From positions 1 to 25,595 of the forward strand of contig JASAOO010003155.1 in assembly GCA_030849075.1 (NCBI GenBank): DNA of 25,595 nucleotides, written 5' to 3'. The notes beneath the pieces are model-generated. The model was not told the DNA's origin and made no database searches. It worked only from the letters and a program-made list of their open reading frames with translations. The stretch is from Zelonia costaricensis. Its lineage: Eukaryota; Euglenozoa; Kinetoplastea; Trypanosomatida; Trypanosomatidae. Position 1 is the stretch's first letter. The number at the start of each line of letters is the position of its first letter. Below are positions 8,569-18,700 of this stretch, one piece after another. Both the position numbers and the translations under genes were made by a program.

Positions 8569-8634
8569 CTGTGTGAATGTGCGTACCGCGTCGGAGGAGG
8601 AGGGGGAGGGGAAGAGGAGTAAGGGGGGGGGGCA
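8569..8634 (-). promoter_or_regulatory. Predicted spliced-leader acceptor for URM1
   Basis: A 40-base C/T tract on the coding strand (8634 to 8592) is followed by the first AG at 8570-8569, in the context TTCACACAG. The predicted 5' UTR is only about 25 nt. The site fixes the URM1 start, because the in-frame upstream extension would lie outside the mature mRNA. Confidence 0.55.
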
Positions 8635-9424
8635 GTCGAGTGACCAGCCAAGGAGATCAGCAGCGGTGACATTAAGGCATCCAACACACACACACACACA
8701 CACCCTTCGCCCTACAGCGCCGGAATGAGGATCAAGATCCGGCTGCTGCGGTCCGTGACAGGTCTCCGGCACGTGCGTGTGCGTCCGTGCTTTGGCGCTT
8801 GGCCCCCTCACTTCGTCACGGGCGGAGGGGGAAGAGCCAGTCTTCTCAAGCTCTGCGAGGCGAGAGGAAGAGTGGGGTAAGCTCGGGTGCTGCACCCCTC
8901 TTCTTTCCCCTTGGGCACCCGTGTGGTGCGGCGTATCAGCTCCACATTTTCCTCCACGCTATCGCAGTGCGTGGTGGGCGGCCGTTGCTTACCTTCCCCG
9001 CAGCATCGGATGAGTGTTCGTGGTTCTTTTTGGGGGCTCGTCCGCAGACTCAAGACGTGCGATGCCCTCAACACTCGCCAACCCCTGCGAGAGCGCCATG
9101 GGAAAAGAGAAGATTGAGGTTGCCGCGGCACACACACAACACAAAACGCACGCGCACGCAAACGCGCGCCGTCGCCGCCGTAACATACAAAACAAAACAA
9201 GAAAGAAAAAAGCGACATGCCAGTAGAAGCCTCCATTCGTTCGTATCCTTCCACACGGCTTGCACCGCATTTTTTGAAGTTTGGAGGAGGAGGGGGGGGG
9301 AGTGAGTGGGTGAGTAACGTGCACCCCGCCACAGATCGTGTCAAGAGGGCACAGGGACGTCGCAGGAACAAAACAAAGCGACGGGGCAGCGTTTTTTTTT
9401 TTTTGTGTGTGTGGAGGGAATAGA

Positions 9425-9690
9425 GCAAAGCGCCGCACCATGCGCTTTGCGGGAAGCAGCTGAGCTCCACAAGCTGGCCCCGGCGAAGACGTTGGCGTCA
9501 GTGCTCGGCTACGGGACGGCGTAGCAGCGGCACGCAGCCACCAGACACAGACACCCGCCAATGCGAAAAGATGCAACAGTGACAAAGCTAGAGTCCCGCG
9601 CGTGCATTGTGTCGGCACCAGACCACCCTGAGGGTCTGTACGCCGCAGGCTAACTTCAGCCACGCAAATAAAGGGCGAGAGGCAGAGGCT
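9425..9690. other. Normal-complexity block inside a simple-sequence intergenic region
   Basis: Between T- and CA-rich flanks this roughly 265-bp block has balanced composition and few homopolymers. It could be a remnant of a SIDER-type degenerate retroposon, common in Leishmania 3' UTRs, or a conserved regulatory element. I cannot match it to the SIDER consensus from memory, and no poly(A) tail or target-site duplication is evident. It is only a candidate. Confidence 0.2.
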
Positions 9691-11203
9691 TAGAGCAAGT
9701 CTGCGTGTGTGTATGTATGTTCAAGTGTGGCGCGCCAGCTCACCCCTCTCTCCTTCATCCGCGTTCTTTTTCTTCTCTGCTGCGAGCGCTGCAGGCGACG
9801 CGCTTCTCTTTTTTTTTTCCTTTCTCTGTCGCATCGAGCCACTCGCGCATGACTCTCTCCGCGCTGCACCGGTGTCGGTGCCGAACACGTGGTGAGGAGG
9901 CACCACGAGCGGGAGCGCTGAGGAACAAGAGCGAAAAGGAAAATGCGCGCACGTACACACACACACACACACAACGCACGACATGTCCTCACACAGACAT
10001 TTTCTACTTCACCACGCAACGACACAGCACAAAGACATCGTCACAGCTCACAAGAAACAGGTGAAACGGCAAAAGCCCGTATTATCATCAACACACGTAC
10101 GTGCCAGTAAAGAAGAAAGAAAACAGGAAGCGACACCAAGAAAGAAAAGAGCGCCAACAGCAACGGCAAAGGAAGATGCGGTCAACGCGCGCGCACATAC
10201 ACGTCCCCACACACATCCGACCCGGTCAGGGTGAAGAGACACTGATGAAAAAAAAACATGGAAAACGAGGCGATGCGTGGATGGTCGACACACACACACA
10301 CACAAGCGCGCCAAGTGCGTCGTGGATTTCAGGTGGATTCGATCCACAACGCGGACATTCATTGTGGTGAGATAGAAATGACAGAGGTAAATGAAGTCTG
10401 AGGGTACAGGAGGCGAACCGAGAAGAAAGGGAGAGTGCTCAAAAAGGAGGGCAAAAAGAAAGAAAAAAAAAGAAGGGACGGAGTCCTAAATTGTTGTGAT
10501 GTTGACCGTCGATTGTGTCGTGATTGTAGCCTACATATGACACATACGAAAAAAAAGGAGCTTACTTCAGGCACGCACCGAGCAACACACCCGCGCCGTC
10601 ATCCGTCTAGGAAGGAAAAAGCCCTCGAACGTCGACAAAGAGGTAACACACACATACGTGCACACGAACACATACACACGCGCACACACACACACAACAG
10701 TGTGTAAGAGCTCGCACCCTACAGAGAGGCAAAAAACATGAGAAGCGCATCAGAGTTCTGTCATCGGCCGCGACGGTAGGTAGAAAAAAAAAAAAAAACC
10801 AAATGCGCCCGTCTGCGTGCGACTGTGAACAAGAACGGAATGAAGCCAACGTCAATGATGGCGCGCAACACCCACAAGAAAACTCCACCAGGAAGAGTGA
10901 CTCCTGCGTCCCGCCCCTGCCGTGGTGCGGAAACGGGCCACACAACTGCGCTTCCCTACAGACGACGCAATACTGTGACGGCGTGAGAACGCGAAAGCAA
11001 CGCAGGCACGCTTCTACGAACTGGAGGGCCGTTGTCGCCCACGCGGGGAAGGGGAGGGGGAGACATCGGCGTCAGTATATGACGAGCAGGTGCAAGCGCG
11101 CCACGATGCTCGACAGGGCCCAGCGGCCGCACCCTCGGGGGTTTGCCGAGTTGTGGGGTGGGCGGCGGGGACAGAGAGGGTCGTCGCCTTGCGCCACTCC
11201 GTC

Positions 11204-13300
11204 TCACGCGCTCTCGCGCCGCAGCAGCGACTGCGCAACATGCGCCGGTGGGGCGTCAAAGTGCGGCGTCGTGTCCAGCGGCGGCGGCGAGGCGCCCCGC
11301 ATGCGCTGGTGATACGCCGCGTACGTGTCCTCCTCCTCGACGGAGCGGATGAGCCGCTCGCGGGCGTCGCTGGGGATGAGCTCGAAGGAGCGGCGGCTCA
11401 GCTTGGCCGTCTTGACCACCGCGCTCGCAGCGACCACGTCGGCGACGCACACGTGGCGGTAGATGAACTCGATGTGGCCGGTAAAGTCGCCGCGGTGCAG
11501 CGTCGCCACCTTCTTCATTTCGCCTGTTGCGGTGTCCGGCGCCAGGACGTCCATGGAGCCCTCCATGACGATGTGCAGCCAGTGGTTCGGCACTCCGGCC
11601 GCCAGCACCTTCTGCCCCTCCACGTAGCTGTCGCCCTTGAGCAGCTCGGCGACACACTCCAATTCGTACGAGGACAGCCCTGCGAACACCGGAATCGACG
11701 CGAGGAACTCAAGGTAGCGGCGGCGCTTCTCCTCCATCGCCCGCGACGTGATCAGCTTGTACGTGCGCCGCTCCAGCGACGCGCACTGCAGCGCCGTGCG
11801 CGCCACCACAGCGGCCTCGTTTTTCACCTCGTACATGAGGGCGAGGTCGCCAAAGGTGGAACCGCGCACAAGTGGCACCTCCACCTCCACCCCGGACTCG
11901 TCCTCCGTCGTCGTCACGGCGTCGCCGTCGAGGACGATGAAGAACGTGTCGTTGGCGGCGCCCTTCTCCAGCACGTGCGTGCCGGCCTCGAACCGCTCGA
12001 TGTCCATGATCGACGCGAACTTGGCAACGTCGCTGTCGTCCAGCGTCGAGAAGAGGAAGTGGCGCACGAGAACGCGGGAGATGGTCTTGACCTTTTCCTT
12101 CGACTTGGGCGTCGTCGGGAAGCTGGCGATGCGGGCCTCGTTGATGTCTAGCGTCGAGTCGGATATGCCGCCGCGACTGGGGCGCTGCATCTGCACGGTG
12201 CGGCGCCGAATGTCCTCGTGGTCGTCGATGAACTCCTCCTCCTCCTCGGCATTGGAGTCGAAGTCAGAGCTGTGGTTCGACCCGAGGCTGGCGCGGCCGA
12301 ACGTGAAGCCCTTGAAGGTGTCCTGGTAGCTGAACGTCTCGACGTGCGAGATGGGGATCGTCTCCTTCAGCGACGCGTTCGGCGACTTGCCCACCTCCGA
12401 CGGCTCGGTCAGCTCGTCGCAGTTCAGCAGTGGCGGTGGCGCCAAGCGCTGCGACGGCGACGTTGTCGATGGCGACTTCGTGTGCTTCATCACGGGGTCC
12501 ACCGAGTCGATCGACGTGCGCGCTGGGAGGGGCGCCGACCCCAGCGTGGCCGCGGGCGGCGCCGCGAATATTTTGGTGCCCGACTTCATGCGGGGCGTTG
12601 GTTTTGAGGCCGGGGGCGTCTTCTTGGACGGCGCGGGCCTGCTAGCGGGCGTCGACCTGGCAGCAGGGGCGGACGCTACCCGTGCCGTCGCTGGGGACGC
12701 CGTTGCGATCGCCGCCTTCCCAGTCGTCGGCTCGGAGTTGTCGGCCACAGGCGGCGTCGTGGCCCTAGAACCATTGCCGTTGCTCGACGCCTTCTCGGTC
12801 TCCAGCGCGCGGAGCTGCGCGCCGACTTTGTTCGCGAACTTGAAGTCCACACCGCGGACCTGCACAGCCGGTGCGGTCTTGCGCTTGCCCTGCTGCGACG
12901 ACGCTGGCGGCGGCGGTGGCGTCCTCGGCGCCATGCCGCGCTTGCTGCCGTCCGCCGCCTTCACGGTGGCCGGCTTCTTTTGAGCTGCCGCGTCCATCTC
13001 CGTCGGCGGCTTCTTGACGAACGGGGATAGTGGGGGCAGCTTGGCCTGGCGCTCCATCCGGCGGCGCTGCTCCTCCTCGCGGGCCTTCTTGGCCTCCGCC
13101 TCCGCCTTCTGTGCCTCGGCCTGCGTCTTCTTTGCCGCCTCTGCGTCGCGGCGCGCCTGTGCCGCAGCGGGGTCCTGCAGCTGCTGGTAGTCGTCGAGGC
13201 TGGCGTTGATGTTCTTGAGCACCTTCTCACGCTGCTCCTTCGCCACGCTGTCACCCATGCGACTCATCAACTCGGAAACGTACTTGTCGAAGTTGGACAT
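11204..13300 (-). CDS. PKAR3: Divergent protein kinase A regulatory subunit-like protein (PKAR3-like)
   Basis: The product has 698 residues. The C-terminal part holds two cyclic-nucleotide-binding folds: domain A about 412-525 (phosphate-cassette region FGDLALMY, 483-490) and domain B about 532-650 (DFTGHIEFIYRH, 605-616). Before them an acidic run (350-364) leads into RRRTV (365-369), an inhibitor site of PKA-substrate type. Cassette residues that bind the cyclic phosphate are altered: domain A has Asp for the usual Glu and Asn494 for the usual Arg, and domain B has lost the motif altogether. cAMP binding is therefore unlikely. The N-terminus has a helical, probably coiled-coil stretch rich in Ala/Glu/Lys/Arg/Gln (45-85), then a long Pro/Ala/Ser/Thr-rich disordered region. 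Known PKA R subunits are about 380-500 residues. From memory, a Leishmania protein of this kind (PKAR3) tethers a PKA catalytic subunit to subpellicular microtubules and affects cell shape. The family assignment is firm; the PKAR3 name is inferred. Confidence 0.88.
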   Translation of the reverse strand: MSNFDKYVSELMSRMGDSVAKEQREKVLKNINASLDDYQQLQDPAAAQARRDAEAAKKTQAEAQKAEAEAKKAREEEQRRRMERQAKLPPLSPFVKKPPTEMDAAAQKKPATVKAADGSKRGMAPRTPPPPPASSQQGKRKTAPAVQVRGVDFKFANKVGAQLRALETEKASSNGNGSRATTPPVADNSEPTTGKAAIATASPATARVASAPAARSTPASRPAPSKKTPPASKPTPRMKSGTKIFAAPPAATLGSAPLPARTSIDSVDPVMKHTKSPSTTSPSQRLAPPPLLNCDELTEPSEVGKSPNASLKETIPISHVETFSYQDTFKGFTFGRASLGSNHSSDFDSNAEEEEEFIDDHEDIRRRTVQMQRPSRGGISDSTLDINEARIASFPTTPKSKEKVKTISRVLVRHFLFSTLDDSDVAKFASIMDIERFEAGTHVLEKGAANDTFFIVLDGDAVTTTEDESGVEVEVPLVRGSTFGDLALMYEVKNEAAVVARTALQCASLERRTYKLITSRAMEEKRRRYLEFLASIPVFAGLSSYELECVAELLKGDSYVEGQKVLAAGVPNHWLHIVMEGSMDVLAPDTATGEMKKVATLHRGDFTGHIEFIYRHVCVADVVAASAVVKTAKLSRRSFELIPSDARERLIRSVEEEDTYAAYHQRMRGASPPPLDTTPHFDAPPAHVAQSLLRRESA

Positions 13301-13308
13301 TCTCTTTT

Positions 13309-13331
13309 GTGTGTGTGTGTGTGTGTGTGTG
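13309..13331. repeat. (GT)11 microsatellite in the PKAR3-like leader
   Basis: Eleven GT units on the plus strand, read as (CA)n in the mRNA, sit between the predicted splice site and the PKAR3-like start codon, 8 nt from the ATG. Length polymorphism between isolates is expected. Confidence 0.9.
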
Positions 13332-13360
13332 CGTCAATGAGTGTGGGAGTAAGGAAACCA

Positions 13361-13426
13361 CTGAACAGGGGGTGGGAGGGGGTGGCAAGAGAGGCGATGG
13401 GGGAGGGAGGGAGGGGGGAAGGATTT
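13361..13426 (-). promoter_or_regulatory. Predicted spliced-leader acceptor for PKAR3-like gene
   Basis: A C/T-dominated tract on the coding strand (13426 to 13370) is followed by TGTTCAG, with the AG at 13362-13361. The predicted 5' UTR is 60 nt, has no ATG, and contains a (CA)11 run ending about 8 nt before the start codon. Confidence 0.55.
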
Positions 13427-15606
13427 AGGACCGGCGGCGGGACAGAACCGAAGCAAAAAAAAGGAAAAGAGAGGAAGGAGGTACAGGTAATAGTGCCACG
13501 GTAGACGGGAAGGGGGGGGGGGGGCAGAGACACCGAAGAAAGAAGCGAAACGTGGGCGGTCAGTGCTGGGGCAGTCGAACACAACGAGAGGGACGAGCGT
13601 AGGTGGTCTCCGCCTTCCTGGCGTGAGTGTGCACGCACACAGCAAGCCAAACGAAAGCGGCACGCGGCGAAGAAAAGTCTCCGGTGTGTGTGTGAAGCGA
13701 AGAAAAGGTCCGTTTGAACCAAAGGATAGGCGGCGCGAGAGTGGACAGAGGGGAAGGGACGCGCGACTCTACAGGCGTCTGGCTAGACTCCAGGTATGAG
13801 AGAGAGCGAGAGAAGGGGGGGGGGGGCAGAGAGAGGGAGCGAGAGTTGGTAGAGGCGGACAGGGAGGGGGGTGATTACGGTGAAGGCTTGCCAGGAGAAG
13901 GAAGCAGAAGCTGGTGTGCAGACGATTTGTGGAGGAGAGCGTGTTGTCAGTGGAGTGTTTGTGTGTGTGTATATGAAGGCGAGTGTGTGTGTGGGGGAGG
14001 GGGGGGGCCGCGTTTCGCCCGCGTGCTTCTGCCAGTCTTCGACCTTTCCAGTGTTTTCCGTGTGCTTCCGTCGCGGTGGTAGCCGACGCTTATGCCGCAG
14101 TATCGTTGATGGGCTTGTGATCCGGGGAGACTCTGTCATCGAGGCGGGAAAGAGGCGGGGGAAAGGGGGTTGTAGACTTGTGTTGGGGGCGGTTTACGGA
14201 AAGACGGCTGCATCCGTCCACGAGAGATGCTGCCGTTTTCCTTTTTCCTCGCGGCGCGTTTCAGAGAGGCGGCCGCCAACGCGCGCACTGGGCAATCGCG
14301 CACTCCCCCCTTACCGCTGGTGCACACATTCGCTTTGCTTCTCTACGCTGTGCCACTCACGGTCCGTTCCTCTCGCGTGATGCCGCAGGACGGCGTGGGA
14401 CGAAGGAGCTCGAAGCTTGTGGTGTCGTGTGTTTATCTTCTGTTCGCATCTTTTGTGAGAAGAGTATGCAAACTTCAACTTGCTCTAAGCGTGCCCCCTC
14501 GGCAGGGTAGATTGGCTTCACCGAGAAAGGCAACGGTTGGGGGGGGGGGATGGAGGGAGGAGAAGAAGTGGGGCACCCGGGTGTGGCCGCGCGGAGTTGC
14601 TTCAAGGACATCGATGGATGTGCCACGTCGATGGAGGCGGCGACAAGAGACGCACGAGGCAAAGGCGCAGAAGAAGGAGGAGACAGAAAAGGAAGCAGTA
14701 GCTACGAAACAGCAAAGAAAAAACCCCGCAGTGAACATCGTGTGAAACGAAGGGGGGGAGGGCGAAGGGAGGCAGCACGCCCACCCGAGAACGCATATGA
14801 AAGCGGGGCCAGACACGAGAAGACGCGACGCCCCGCGCACAAGGGGAGCCGACCAAGACCCAGCTCAAACGGCGGCTGGCTGTGCCGCTATGCATCGTGA
14901 GGGAGATGTCGTTCTACGCAACACATTATCCACACTCACACGCACACACGTCGTTCCACATAGAGCACTCTCGGGCTCCTCTCAGAGTGGGCCGTGTGGT
15001 AGTGGGCTTTCTTAGAGGTGCCGCACCCAAAGGGAAGAGTCAACGCAGCGGGCTTGAAAGCGGGGCAGCAAGGAGGCACAGCGAGCGAACGGGACACGAC
15101 AAGAAAAACACCTCGTGACTCACCCGTACACACGCACACAAACACAAAGTCATCTTCGGCTCGCCACGGACGCGTGACGCCAACAGAAAACAAGGGGAGC
15201 ATGGGCAACAGGCCGACCGTAGCTGGCTGGGACGCGGGCACGTAGTCTGCCACAGAAAGGAGACTGGGGACATCCGCAGACACTTAGCGCAAGGAAAGGA
15301 AAGAAAAAAATGTAGACGAGAAGGGAAAAGAGGGGGAGGGGAGCACGTGAAACCGCAACCCGGTGACAGCCCAGCGCATATGAGCAGTGTCCCCGACAAG
15401 AGAGAAGAGCTGCTGTGGACATCACGTCGCGCTGCGCGGCACGAGTTCCACGACAAACGTCGTGGGAAGAAATGCGCCTGAAAGCGGTACTCGCATCGGT
15501 TGGCGGAGCGGGCCGGATGTGCGTAGAAGGTGCGAGCCCGGAACAAGAAAAAAACAACGCGAGCGAAGATGAAGTTGAAAAGCCGGTTGATCTGGGCGCA
15601 GCGGGC

Positions 15607-15640
15607 GAGATGGAGATGGAGATGGAGATGGAGATGGAGA
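15607..15640. repeat. Hexanucleotide tandem repeat, five copies of GAGATG
   Basis: Five perfect GAGATG units (15607-15636) followed by a partial GAGA. It lies about 140 nt after the carboxypeptidase stop codon, so it should be transcribed as CAUCUC repeats in that 3' UTR. Confidence 0.92.
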
Positions 15641-15780
15641 GAGGTGAAGCGAGAGGTACAGCGAAAAACGAAGGGCGGTGCGGGAGAGACAGGAGGGTGT
15701 ACACACACCAACACAAACACAAACACACACACACACAGAAAGGTGACACTCTCTGTAAGATGCCCTTCAGGCGACCCACT

Positions 15781-18700
15781 TCATGTCTCACCCACCGCGT
15801 CGTTGAGCTGCGGCACCGCCTTGGAGCGCCGCCGCGTCGCTGCGATGGCGGGCGGACTCGCGCTCGAGCCGTTACCGCTGCTGTCCGCCACCGGCGGAAC
15901 GGCGATGGTGAAGTTGGACGTTGGCGACTGCCCCCGCCGCGGTGCCGCCGCCATCGCCGCGGCCAGGGCGGCCGAGGCGCCACTCTTGATGGTGCCAGTG
16001 GGGCTGCCGTTGGGGTACAGCAGCGAGCGCGGCGGCCCCGTTGGTGCCGTCTGCGCCAGCAGCGCGGTCGCCGTCTCGATCGGCAAAAACTCGCGCACTC
16101 CGCTGTACGTCACGCGGGGCAGCAGCCGTGCCTTCTTGATGGTGATCTTGTCCACGTACTCGTCCGGCGTCATGCTCTTCATGATGGTCGCGAGCAGGAC
16201 GTTGCCGGACTCGCTTGTCATGGCCTGCGCATCCTTGCCGTGCGTCTTGAAGGACTGGGCAAAGAGCATCTCCGCCGTCTCGATCTGCAACTGACGCTGC
16301 AGCCACAGGGTGAGGCCGCGCGTCGAGTGGAACTGCGTCAAGGGCAGGCGTGGCGTCGGGTTGATGTTGCGCAGGTCGAGCAGCGCCAGCAGCATCGCCC
16401 GCCCGGTGTCCGCGAAGGTCGCCGGGGTGTGCATCGTCGGCGGCGGCGTCGGCAGCGCTGTGCCGGCCTCGTCGGCGGCGTGGGCAGCCAGCGGCGCGAT
16501 CGGGTTGATGGCGTCCGCCATCACGGGCGACGTCTCGATCGTGTAGCCGTGGACGATGCCTGCTTCTGTGAAGACGACGACGCGGCTGGATGAGTCCTTG
16601 CACTTGCCCGACTTGCCCATGGCAAACATGTTCGCCTCGGAGAAGTTGCAGCTGCGGAAGTCGAGGTAGGGCGTGTTGAGCGAGACGAGCTTGGCGTACA
16701 GCAGGTTCTCGATCTCGCTCTGACTATCCATGCTGTTGCCGTAGAAGAAGGTGCCCCGCTTGTTGGCGTGCGAGTGCATGTCGATGAACAGCGCGACGCG
16801 GCTGCCGAGGGCGCGGATGAGGGACCTGATCGCGTAGGGCACCGGGTGCCGCTTGCGCGACGGGTCGCGGTACATGCGGTTCAGGTCCACGCCGTTCGAG
16901 TCCACGCGGCTGTGGCCCCGGATGACGCCGTCAGGGTTCAGCATCGGCATGACGCAAAAGACGAAGTTGTGTCGCAGCGCCGCCGCACGGCTGTCGGTGC
17001 TGTTCATCAAGAAGTCGATGCAGCCGTGCATGAGGTGGCTGGCGGGGCACTCGCCCGGGTGCACGCGTGCCGTCAGGACGACGCACTGCTTGCCAGAGAA
17101 GGCGAAGGGCCGCTCCGTCAGCCCACGCGCCGAGGAGTGCGGCAGGCCGTCCTCCTTGGAGATGAGCGGGGCGCGCTCCATCGTCATCCGACTGCGGTCG
17201 CTGATCGTCAGCAGCGTGACATCGCGCCCCTCCAGCGACTTGCACATCACCTCGCGATGGAAGTAGATGCCACTGTGCACGGTTGCGTGCGAGCTCGCCG
17301 CCTCGCCAGCATTCGGGCTGCTCTGCGGCTTCTTCGGCTTGCCGCTGGTGTTGAGGACCACCGTCGTCGGGCTGTCGCCGCCGGTGCGTTGGTTCTCCAC
17401 CGCCTCGGCGGGTGCGGAGCGCGAGTTTGCGGCCTGCCGCTCCGGCGCCTGCACGCTGAGGGCGCGCGTCGCGTTGCTTCGCCGCGCCGCATCCTGCCAC
17501 GCCGCGAGGTTGCGCTGCAGCGTCGCGTACGAGTAGGGGTGGTTGGTGGCGATGTACATGGCCGGCGAGTCGGGGCGCCCCTGCGGCGGCGTGTATGTGA
17601 CCGGGATGTCCGCTTCGATCTTGAAGCTGAAGGTCAAGTTCATCGCGATGCACTTCTTCTTGGCGTTCTTCTTTTTTTTCTTGGCCCCCGGGCCGGGCTG
17701 CCGGTTGACAGGGGAGATGGAGAAGGCCACGCCGCCGGCGTTGCCGTTGCCGTTGGCGCCGCCGAGCGCGGCGGCATCGCCGTCCAGCTCGTCCTCATCG
17801 CCGCCGCCGTCGCTGTCGGCGTCGTCGCGCGAGACGGTCTTGTGCACGAGCAGGGGATAGCCGGGCGTCTCCGGCATCGTCTCGAGCGCCTCGACCATGC
17901 ACTTGCCGGAGACACGGGTGTACTCCGGCCGCGAGGGCACGACGGCCATAACGGGCATCCAGTCGTACGTGAACATGTTGCTGTGCATCATGCCGACGAA
18001 GCAGACGGTGACGACCACGCCCTTGCTGGCGCCGCGGACAGAAAAGTGGAACCACTGGCGGTTGTTCGTCTGCCAGGCCGAGTTGCCACAATCCATGGCG
18101 GTGTACATGCGGTACGAGAAGGTGCCGATGCGCTCCACCTGGATGAGGTTGCCGCTGTCGAACTGCGACGAGAACTCGAGGTTGTCCTCCTCGAAGTAGA
18201 AGGTGCGTTGGTTGTTGGGCGGCCGCTGGAAGACCCAGTGCTCGTCGTCCACCTCCGGCCCACGCGCGAGCGGGCTGGGGGCGTTTGGCGTCGTCGCCGC
18301 CGCAGCGGGGCCGCTGGCCCGGGCGCTGCTGTGGCGGCTGGCCTTGCGACTCCCCTCGTTGGCCGAGGGCGAGGTGGCACCCTTCGACGAGGGCCGCGAG
18401 CCGTCGCCGCTGTTCGGGCGGTGGCTTTTGGTGGGGGTGGGCTGCGTGCTCGCCTTCGACGGCGACTTCGCCTTGGCGCCGCTGCTGTAGGAGAGCCCCA
18501 TCGCCGGGATGTTCGCCTCGTTGGTCAGCGACGTGTGCGGACTAGCGGCGTCGATGCAGGCCTCGGTGTGCTGCCGCGGCTCCGGCAGTGGCGGCGAGTC
18601 GTCCAGCGGCGGAGACCCGCGGTGGCGCCGCTGGCTTGTCGGGCTGCGGTTGAGGGTGGCCGAGCGCGAAAAGACGACCTCCTGCTCCGGGATCAGGTTT

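Larger units (their letters stand above)
8544..11203. other. Intergenic region between PKAR3-like gene and URM1
   Basis: About 2.7 kb, probably mostly the 3' UTR of the PKAR3-like gene. It is rich in simple sequence: (CA)n runs at 8684-8703, 9955-9973, 10288-10304 and 10681-10696, A runs at 10250 and 10784-10798, and T runs at 9391-9402 and 9808-9820. A block of ordinary complexity at about 9425-9690 stands out from its surroundings. No minus-strand ORF looks like a protein family. The 220- and 224-codon ORFs at 8808-9663 read through homopolymers and overlap one another in different frames. Confidence 0.55.
13301..15780. other. Intergenic region between the carboxypeptidase and PKAR3-like gene
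   Basis: About 2.5 kb, mostly expected to be carboxypeptidase 3' UTR. It contains long G runs (13394-13415, 13510-13523, 13815-13827), GA-rich stretches, a hexanucleotide repeat (15607-15640) and a (CA)n run (15723-15737). One strong pyrimidine tract on the coding strand (about 14710-14650) has an AG near 14598, followed only by a 30-codon ORF starting near 14449. That could mark an unrecognised short transcript, but I see nothing that identifies a product. Confidence 0.5.

Noticed and set aside
8544..8699. In-frame N-terminal extension of URM1
   Set aside because: It reads through the polypyrimidine tract and a CA repeat upstream of a good splice site; URM1 is normally about 100 residues.
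10328..10345. GATTCGATCC hairpin resembling a tRNA T-arm
   Set aside because: The stem is only 6 bp with a 3-nt loop; there is no acceptor, anticodon or D-arm around it.
11090..12151. Plus-strand ORF of 353 codons opposite the PKAR3-like gene
   Set aside because: Same cause: it mirrors the cyclic-nucleotide-binding region and has no recognisable features.
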